A DNA stretch of 64,000 bases from Maylandia zebra (Eukaryota > Chordata > Actinopteri > Cichliformes > Cichlidae). Where the stretch lies: the NCBI RefSeq assembly GCF_041146795.1, contig NC_135174.1, positions 22,530,878 through 22,594,877 of the forward strand. Direction: 5' to 3'. A program made the translations under genes and the position numbers. How positions within the stretch are numbered: position 1 is the stretch's first letter; each line of letters begins with the position of its first letter. Shown one piece after another: positions 56,249-64,000 of the stretch. The notes beneath the pieces were generated by a model. It did no database searches and had not been told where the DNA came from. It worked only from the letters and a program-made list of their open reading frames with translations.

Positions 56249-58288
56249 TAATCCCTTATTAGGTGAAAACTAGAGATCAAAGTAGTTTGAAGTAGTTTAA
56301 AAGGGTTGAAAACAGACCCCACTGAGTAGATATAAATATAAAAAGTACGAAATAAAGATAAACAAAGGGAAAATTACAGTAGAAATGATCTTTAGAGTAT
56401 TTGAAATTAATAATAGCAAGGATAACAACCTGTAAAGTGATATTAACAATGAAACACAGTTGGCATGATGACCATGCCCAGCATGTATAAAATGAATATA
56501 AAGCAAATAATTCACACGAAAATATTTTAATAAAATAAATAAGGTATATTAAGGCTGTGTCATTGTTCAGCCAAGGACAGTGTGTGAAAAGGTAACTGTC
56601 TCCACCCTGGGAAAAGGATGATTCTGCAGGTCATCTGAAGCCCTTGATGGATACAAAATAAAATATAAATACTATATTATAATAGAACTGCCTGGTCCGC
56701 CATGCAACAGAGAGAACAAATGTGACCGCAGATTGGATGAATTCAAAATTATCTGTTTGCTGAATAAGATGATCCTAACTATCAAATTGGCTCAGGAGTA
56801 GTATAGTGGTACACACTGATAAAATATTATAATATGCTATTGCTGTCATATAAGACAAAGAGGATAATATTAACAATGACATAATATTAATATGAAGAGG
56901 CACCTTAATCGGTTATGATGTAAGGTGGATAATTGTTAAGCAGTAGTCTGCATCAAGCTTAAGGTTTGCTGAAACTCAGTGTAATGACATGTGGGATGAA
57001 GACAATACAGAGTATAACTAAACTAATGAAGTGCATAGAGGCACTTGACCAGCTTGAAACCTATCATCCTAGAATGACACATTGCTGAGATATAGAGCAC
57101 ACCTATAATAACAACCAATAAGCAAAACCCTGTAGACAACAGCTAAAACTACAGGATTGAGAAGCTGAATTAAATATGTAGACACTGCTAAGCTGATGAG
57201 CATGTTCCACATTTTCTTTTCTTTTTCTTTTCTTTTAGAGCAGAAGCTGCTGTAACACACCCAAAGAAAGACTCTAGGTCTGACCAACCGTCTCAGTCGT
57301 GGGCAAAAAGATGACAGTCAATAAAATTCTAAAAGATAATTTATTGACGAAAAATATATCAAGAGATAAAAGATAAAACAGTCCAGTGTCCCACTTATGA
57401 ATTGTATAAAAACACACAGTCCCAAGGCCAGAGCCAGCTATGCCACACGGCCAAGTTGCACTCCACATGTTGCCTTTAACAGGGTTAGAAGTTGTCCTTG
57501 GAGACCCACCACCCTGCAAGCATATAGTCAGTGGTCACTCAAGCCTCTGCAACCCTGCTGCCTTTAGGCTGTGGCATATAATAGGCCCTGGACTGCACAG
57601 AGAGACAAAACAACACAGCAGTGTTTGTAGTGTGGGCTATATGTAGACCAGTGTATCAGTGCAATCAAGTACACCTGCCTCTAATTAGTCCAACCCCATT
57701 CCAGCCATTGGCTCACCAAAAATGTGACACACACAAAACCACTCCCAACCCAGTGCAACTTCACACAATAATATGGAGCTGAATTAACACAGGCACATTA
57801 GTCTACCATGTTACAAGCTGCATGCTATTACAAGCCAACATATGCAGACTTCTGCCTTGTTCGGGTGGCAGCATTTTTCTTTTTTCTTTTGTGTCCTGAC
57901 ACGTTTATGTTTTTTGGTTTTGTTTGATTATTTTGTTGGTTTTGGAAATGAATTTAAACGAACTTGTGACCATACTTGAGAATCACAGTGACACATAGTG
58001 ATTAGGCATATGATTGAAAAATGCCTAGGTTTAGAGCTGTGAGCTATGAGCTGTGAGCAATGCAAAGTTAAATATATATATGTATAAATGGGAAACAACC
58101 CTAACTTGAAAGTTTGAAATGTGTGAGATCCATGAATTGTTTGAAAAACTAGAAATTATTTAAAATTGCCTTAAGTGAAAATGTAGTGTTGCATCTATTC
58201 TCCCAAACCAAGAAAAAAAAGAAGAAGCATTCTGTAACTTAAAAATAAGGCTGACGTGTTGACAACAGACTAAAACACTAATCCGCAG

Positions 58289-58795
58289 GTGGCTATCAGG
58301 AACAGAGAGGCGAGCAAAGTCACAAACACCAAGGCTGCAGACAGCCATGCAGAAACAGCAGATAACATAGAGACAACGCCTGCTAGAACCGTGGAGAGGA
58401 AGGTCACTTCCCACGAGATTGTAGGAGTAGAGGACAAATTAGTTGTAAAGTCAGCTTCAGGCCACACAACTGTACAACAATTAACTGCCCTTTTAGAACT
58501 AGTACACACAGCAAGTGGCCGCAGGTGCTTTATTAAATGCATATATGACCCGTCGTGTCCAGTAAATTTGCTAGGTAGAGACGCTCTGACAAAACTTAAG
58601 ATAGCAGTCATGCCATTCTTTTCTGGTATTACACCTGAGTGCCAGAAACCGACCGAGTATCACAACATTCTGAGATTTAAACAAACTCCAGGCCCAGATC
58701 CACCTTATGATCAGCAAGTGTGGAAGCTAGGAGAACAGCATTTGACCTTACAGCACAGGCCGAAATTGTGTAGGTTACGCAGTAACCACAGATAG
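58289..58795 (+). pseudogene. Retroviral protease-region remnant
   Basis: The frame's middle (about codons 90-105) has a protease-like C-terminal block with an N-L-L-G-R-D motif, as in retroviral aspartic proteases. The catalytic D-T/S-G was not identified. The C-terminal 40 codons run out of frame. Confidence 0.55.
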
Positions 58796-59790
58796 TAAAA
58801 TAATAGAAGCAAAACCACTTTCTTCTTCATGTCCTGCACAGAGCGCTGAGCTGATAGCTGTGATACGCGAAAGCTAAATACACAAAGACAAACTAATAAA
58901 CATACATACAGACAGCCAGTATGTTTTCTCTGCTGTGCATCATTTTGCAAAAAATTTGGCATAACAGAGGAATGATTACACCAACTGGCAAACCAGCATG
59001 CCAACCTCTTACAACGCCTACTGACTCTTTCATTACTACAGGCAACAATTTTGCTGACAGAGCAGCAAAATAGGCGGCACAACAGGCAAACATCACATTG
59101 ATGGCAGTAAACACACATCAGATTCCACTGGATGTGTTGAAAAATGAACAAAAAGCAGCAAGCACAGCAGAGCAGGCAAAATGGCTAAAACACGGTGCAG
59201 TTCTGACAAACGACTTAATGATGTGTTATGGCAAGCCAGTGTTGCCAAAAAATTCCTCCACAAAATGGCGGCATTAGTGACTCATGGCTGTACGCATTTG
59301 TCAACGGGGGGACTGACCAGTATTGTCAACTCTCATTTCTACACTGTAAATTCTACACAATACTCTCATTTCTACACTGTAAATTCTACACTGTAAATTT
59401 TGAAACCTCAGCAAAACAATTTGTCAGAACATGCATGACGTGTCAAAAATGTAATGCTCAGGGAAACCTGAGACCACACAATCCATATGGACTTTATTGA
59501 GCTAAATGAATGCCAAGGGTAAAAATACACCCTAGTGGTTATAGATGTATTCTCAAAGTGGCCAGAAATCTACCCAGTGAAAAAGGCAGATACAATTTCA
59601 GTAGCAAAATGTATGTCTAAGTTGTAGGAAAATAAAGAGATGATTGTAAATGACGAAGAATGTAATGATGTCTATCAAGTGTCTTGCAGATCACAGCCCG
59701 GTGACTGGGTTCTGATCAAAGTGCTCCAAAGGAAAAACTGGAGCTTGCAAAATAGCGGAACGACCATCTTGCATCCATCAGAGCCAGTAA
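58770..59790 (+). pseudogene. RNase H and integrase remnants
   Basis: 58770-58878 encodes an RNase H segment with a T-T-D-S-K motif and an E-L motif. 59180-59500 covers the integrase zinc-binding region with its C-x2-C pair near 59440. 59495-59630 gives part of the catalytic core including V-V-I-D-V-F-S-K-W. 59690-59770 is a C-terminal P-G-D-W-V block. Stops interrupt each, and the segments are in different frames with deletions between them. Confidence 0.75.
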
Positions 59791-59911
59791 GTGAAGCCAT
59801 CTAAACACAGCTGACGGCAGGCTTGCCCACTTGTTGTGATCTCGCCCGGTGGAGGGGTCAGCTTTCCTGGCCGGGGGGTCTACTCGCGACAGGAGGGTGT
59901 GTCCCGTCGTC

Positions 59912-60804
59912 ATGAGGTGGTGGCTCTTAACAACTGCAGCGGCCCTGACCATGGCCGGGCTCCTCACCTTTGCTTCCGTGAGGGACAACAAGTCACGTTA
60001 TATGGAGAAAAGGCAGACACTGTATGACAAAGGAAAGTACACCAAGTTTCCCCATGGCTATGCCACTAATTTCTGGTGGCAGTTTATGAACACTACAGCT
60101 TACTTGAATAATAAAACTGACTGCTATGCAAATACATATACACTTTCTGCCCACCAAGGAACGAGAGGAAGTGTATGGACTGTTCACTCAACGAAACCTG
60201 TGCCAGTAACGCGACACTGATGAGCCTCAACTGTCGCTCCAACTACAGCTACCGAATGATACTACAAACAAAGACTCATTACCAGACAGGATGTGCACGG
60301 ACGGCACCAAGCAGTAAAGGAACCAGAGTTTCGCATCTGAGGAGGAGTGAAATTCTTACAGAGCTTGATCCCCGGCATTGGAGTTGCCGAGGTGCGGGAT
60401 CATGTGGAAATCAACCGATATGCTCTGCTACGACACATCAACTTGACTAAGACCCTGGAACCGCCTTAGCAGGAGAACAGCAGGCCATCAGAACGATGGT
60501 GCTGCAGAACAGACTGACACTAGACCTGCTAACAGCATCACAAGGAGGAGTTTGCAAGCTGATCGGGGAAACATGTTGCACTTTTATCCCTGATGGATAC
60601 GAAACTGGAGGAGACATTTATGAAACTTTGCAGAATTTGTCCATTCTGCAAAAATATGTCACTGACCACACATCTGGAGCAGCTACACCGCCATGTCTAA
60701 GAGTAATGATTTCAAAGATGATAACAACTACAATGACTGCTTATGTTGCCGTGCCTAAAGAAGAACAGCATCCCGTTGCAATTCTGTTAGAGGAGAACTT
60801 GTAA
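59912..60804 (+). pseudogene. Retroviral envelope remnant
   Basis: 59912-60220 starts with ATG and a hydrophobic leader and has several Asn-x-Ser/Thr sequons. 60496-60804 is a transmembrane-subunit piece with a leucine- and glutamine-rich segment followed by CX6CC near 60555-60580. Frameshifts and stops between 60200 and 60490, and the lack of a membrane anchor after 60804, make it non-functional. Confidence 0.7.
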
Positions 60805-60879
60805 TAACTGCTAATGAATGACGTGGTGATTAAAAATGACTTCTGCCTTTTTCAAGTGATCATGCACTGATTAACACAT

Positions 60880-61200
60880 TAGTAGTTTATGCAGGTACAA
60901 TATAAGGTTTTCACCCTTTTATTTTTTGAAGTTCTCATCCTTTATTTTTTGAAGTTTTCATTATTTTACATATAAAGTTTTCAATTTAAGGTTTGCATCA
61001 TTTTAAGTATAAGGTTTTCATCCTTGTATTTTTTTTGAAGTTTTCATTTTACATATGAAGTTTTCATCATTTTTAAATACAAAGTTTTCATTTTAGTTTT
61101 CATCCTTTTATTTTTTGTAGTTTTCGTTTTAAAATATAAGGTTTTTATCTTTTATTTTTTGTAGTTTTAGTTTTATTATTTTTTCTTGTTTATTCCACTT
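60880..61200. repeat. AT-rich TTTTCAT/TTTTTGAAG minisatellite-like tract
   Basis: Irregular tandem repeats of AGTTTTCAT(C)CTTTTATTTTTTG, about ten diverged units, between the env remnant and the 3' LTR. Confidence 0.7.
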
Positions 61201-61384
61201 GTTATTTCAATTACTATGATTTTCATTTACTATGTTTTTCTTTTTATTATTTTCTTTTGTTTTATTCTTTAGACCAGATGACTTCCATTTCTGCTATGCT
61301 GACATTTTGAAAATTAAAAAATTGTTTAAGATACTTAATAAATAACCTTCACAGACAATTGTTGTATACATTTAAAATAAGTTA

Positions 61385-61397
61385 AAACAGGAGGGAA
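61385..61397 (+). other. Polypurine tract
   Basis: AAACAGGAGGGAA directly abuts the 3' LTR, where plus-strand priming would start. Confidence 0.6.
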
Positions 61398-61804
61398 TGT
61401 TACAGGAAAAATGATTCTATGTTTCTTTACCTTCTTTTAAATGTACAAAGATGCCTTTTGTCTGCCCTCTGCCTATGGTTAGATTAGTTTAGAATTATCT
61501 TTTTAGACTTTCCCAGCAAACACATCTTGTTTCTGGGACATATTGTTTTAGATTGTTTTATCTTCCCTAGCTCTCTGCTGACGAGACTAGCACCATATAT
61601 GGAGTTGTTTTATTTTATCTGTTTATTATTTGTTATCCTGTTCTCACTGTCTCTGTGCTCTGTGCCTATAAAAATTACCAAGCCACTGTGCATGGTGTGA
61701 GTTGTTCTTAGCAGCTCACCCGTGTACACGTTTGATAAAGAAAGTAACTTTGTCTCATTGTGTCTTTATTTCTCCTGGGTCTTTTACAGAGTTTTCCCCC
61801 AACA
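61398..61804 (+). repeat. 3' LTR, 407 bp
   Basis: Identical by eye to 54782-55188, followed by the AGTAC target duplication at 61805-61809. Confidence 0.95.
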
Positions 61805-61860
61805 AGTACGAAGTTAAATTTATATTTTTAATACATGATATTTAAATTTGCAAGTCAGAG

Positions 61861-61905
61861 CAACCAGGATGTTGCCTAAATATCATTTAGGCAACATCCT
61901 GGTTG
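61861..61905. repeat. Perfect 21-bp hairpin with 3-base loop
   Basis: CAACCAGGATGTTGCCTAAAT, then ATC, then its exact complement. It lies just outside the retroelement, in the inferred intron 5 of the second sialyltransferase copy. It is not present in the corresponding place of the first copy. Confidence 0.9.
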
Positions 61906-61929
61906 ATTCTGGTGTTGAGGACTATGTTA

Positions 61930-62285
61930 TTATTTGCAAATGTTAAGTGTGAACCTCTTCCTTGTACGAATCATCTTTGTCTGTCACGCATCCAATGAAC
62001 TGTATGATCTGCAAACTTAACAGTGGTGCTCATGTTATAAAAAAATTGATGGTTGTGTGTACAGAGCATATAGAAGAGGATGTTGACTCTACGCTGGAGC
62101 TCTTTGTTTGCCCAGCCTGACGGCTTGAGAGCGGTCAGTGAGTAACATATGTCAGTCAGTGCATGAAGTTTGTCCACCACTTTATTTGAAATGGTGTTAC
62201 ATGGAACTGAAGTTCAAATAGAACATCCGGACCTGTTGTGTTTGTCTAGGGGAGTAAGGGCTTCATCGAGAATCACAAAGGTAAT
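61930..62285 (-). pseudogene. L2 reverse transcriptase relic shared with 31960-32440
   Basis: The minus strand reads V-D-K-L-H-A-L-T and later K-F-A-D-H-T, the decayed FADD box. It aligns with the relic in the first gene's intron 5, so it predates the gene duplication. Confidence 0.65.
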
Positions 62286-62303
62286 GTATCTGCCATCAGA
62301 CAA

Positions 62304-62306
<3 letters not shown>

Positions 62307-62387
<81 letters not shown>

Positions 62388-62410
62388 ATATATATGTGTG
62401 TGTGTGTGTG

Positions 62411-62487
<77 letters not shown>
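62307..62487. repeat. (TA)n(TG)n compound microsatellite
   Basis: Alternating blocks of TA and TG dinucleotides, 180 bases, ending at the hAT-type terminus. The long open frames across it are artefacts. Confidence 0.97.
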
Positions 62488-62490
<3 letters not shown>

Positions 62491-64000
62491 GGGTGCAACG
62501 ATACACAAAATTCACGGTTCGGTTCGGTTCGATACTTTGGTGTAACGGTTCGATATTTTTTCGATACAAAATAAAATGTTCATGCCTTTTTAATTGGTCA
62601 TTTATTAAAATTATAAATATAGATTTTAACTTAAAAGTACAGTTTTTAAATTTAACCCTAACCCTTGTGCGTGTTTTTTATTTTGACAGCGAATGCGCAC
62701 CTGCGGACCACTTATGTGCAGCCCTGGTTATTTAGCTCATCATATCGCAGCCACAGAAATTATTTTGTCCATGAAACCATAAAGCTGCACTTTCTTTTTG
62801 CCTTATAGTCTGATTTGTCATAACTTTTCCGTTTTGCGGTAAGCTTTTCTTTGGCTGTCACTTCTTCACCCTGATCTGTCTTATTTGGCTCAGCAGAACT
62901 GAAATATATATCCTGCTGCTTTTACACGCGCACTCACATAAGCTCAGCGATTCTCTGCGCGATCAACCTCTCACATGTTTAAGCTTGCTGCGGGAGATTT
63001 CACTTGTCATGTTTGCATAGTAAGCTAACGATTGATAAGACGATGTCAGAGGAATTGGTGCACAAATTATCATCACTCACCAATCAGTACTGTCGCTCTC
63101 TATACACAGTTCACGCGATTGCAAAGTGAAAGCAAAAAGACAAGCGCAAATTCAAATGCGATTTCAATATGTCACATATTGACAGTGGCTCACCGATGCC
63201 AATGACATAATTACCCAGCTACATTTCCGAAAGAAGGCAAAAGCATTGACATATATTTTTCCTTCCTACAATAGTCGGACGGGCAGGGCAGAGATAGATT
63301 TTTGTAGCCCGACTGGAAAAATCGCTAGCCCCAGGACGTCGGGCTAGCGATTTTGCGAGCCCTGTATCTGATTGAGGAATCACTCATCTTTGGAAAAGAG
63401 AGTTTATTACAGAGAAATGGCTCTTTCCAAAATAAAAGCTATACTATCCGCTTCTTCTGGGCTATATTCTCAGCAGCATATTAAACATATCAGGTCCCCA
63501 TAAGGAGAATCATGTGCTAACGGCTGTCTAAATGACTCGGGTAAAGTTTGTAGCATGCATGCTTGTTGTTTTTGTCTTTGCACTAGGATGATGTCGGCGT
63601 AAATGTGCAGTCATATTCGTTGTGTTCCCACTAGTGCTTTCAGGTTAACCTTATTAAAATGACCTTAACGCCACAACATGGCAAATCTCCGTTAACGAGC
63701 TACCCCTGATAGCCCCGTGCATGGGGCTAGACGGCCAACACGTTAACGAGCTAACTGCGCTAACACACTAGCTCCCACCCATGTAATTGAGCATTGTGTG
63801 GCACATCCAACATACTGTTTTACTTTAGTCCATGACGCGCTTACCTTCAGGGTCATACGTCACATGAAAACCAAAATAATTCCAAACGCCAGATCTGAAT
63901 GAGGGTGGGGGAGGTTCAATTTGCCATGTTGCAAGGAGAGCTAGCTTGCCCTGCGCTCTTCCTTCTGACTATGCTGTCTGTGTGGAGCGCTCAGTGGATC
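62488..64000. mobile_element. hAT-type non-autonomous element, second copy, runs off edge
   Basis: The left terminus CAGGGGTGCAACGATAC begins directly after the microsatellite. From 62636 it matches 49129-49758 joined to 52395-53140 without the foldback insert, so it shows the empty site. The right 190 bases or so lie outside the window. No transposase frame. Confidence 0.8.

Larger units (their letters stand above)
54782..61804 (+). mobile_element. Endogenous retrovirus-like LTR element, 7.0 kb, defective
   Basis: Two 407-bp LTRs, a primer-binding site, a leader, remnants of protease, RNase H, integrase and env, a polypurine tract and a 5-bp duplication define the element. The coding regions are heavily deleted and stop-laden, and no reverse transcriptase core is recognisable. 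Env features (a signal-like leader and a CX6CC motif in the transmembrane part) suggest a gamma-like retroviral origin (inference). It lies in what I infer to be intron 5 of the second sialyltransferase copy, opposite to that gene. Confidence 0.9.

Noticed and set aside
62170..62735. Several 70-143-codon frames on both strands
   Set aside because: Again products of the TA/TG microsatellite.

Overview
The window is vertebrate genomic DNA, almost certainly from a teleost fish and probably a percomorph or cichlid-like lineage (inference). Spliced genes have GT/AG introns, microsatellites are long, and the repeats are typical of fish: L2, R4/Dong-type and Penelope-like retroelements, BEL/Pao, hAT, Tc1, piggyBac and an env-bearing endogenous retrovirus. 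Most of the sequence is mobile-element derived.

Layout. (1) 1-10,700: an inverted repeat with near-identical 627-bp arms (1-627 and 9,755-10,381) encloses 9.1 kb. This holds a lone ARL6IP6-like exon (minus), a candidate plus-strand transcript ending near 4,443, and a small unrecognised minus-strand gene whose five exons splice in frame (7,913-10,571). (2) 10,700-26,300: a repeat field with Penelope, BEL/Pao and hAT relics and an L2 LINE cut by a 2.5-kb hAT element with exact 8-bp target duplications. Broken exon copies of a sialyltransferase gene lie here in both orientations. (3) 26,337-37,046 (minus): an intact nine-exon gene for a 449-residue ST6GalNAc-family sialyltransferase, with Golgi type II anchor, stalk and all four sialylmotifs. 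(4) 37-43 kb: repeats and two unassigned in-frame exons. (5) 43,342-46,948 (minus): exons 5-9 of a second copy of the same gene. Its fifth intron is inflated by an R4-type LINE (47,078-49,110), a hAT-type element carrying a 2.6-kb foldback element (49,129-53,326), and an LTR retroelement with identical 407-bp LTRs (54,782-61,804). Intron-5 sequence shared with the first copy continues at 54.2-54.7 kb and 61.9-62.3 kb, so exons 1-4 of the second copy are expected beyond the right edge.

Functionally, the clear protein-coding content is the sialyltransferase cluster, whose products are expected to add alpha-2,6 sialic acid to O-GalNAc (mucin-type) glycans in the Golgi. The rest is a record of nested transposition. 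No CRISPR array, operon, tRNA or rRNA gene was seen.
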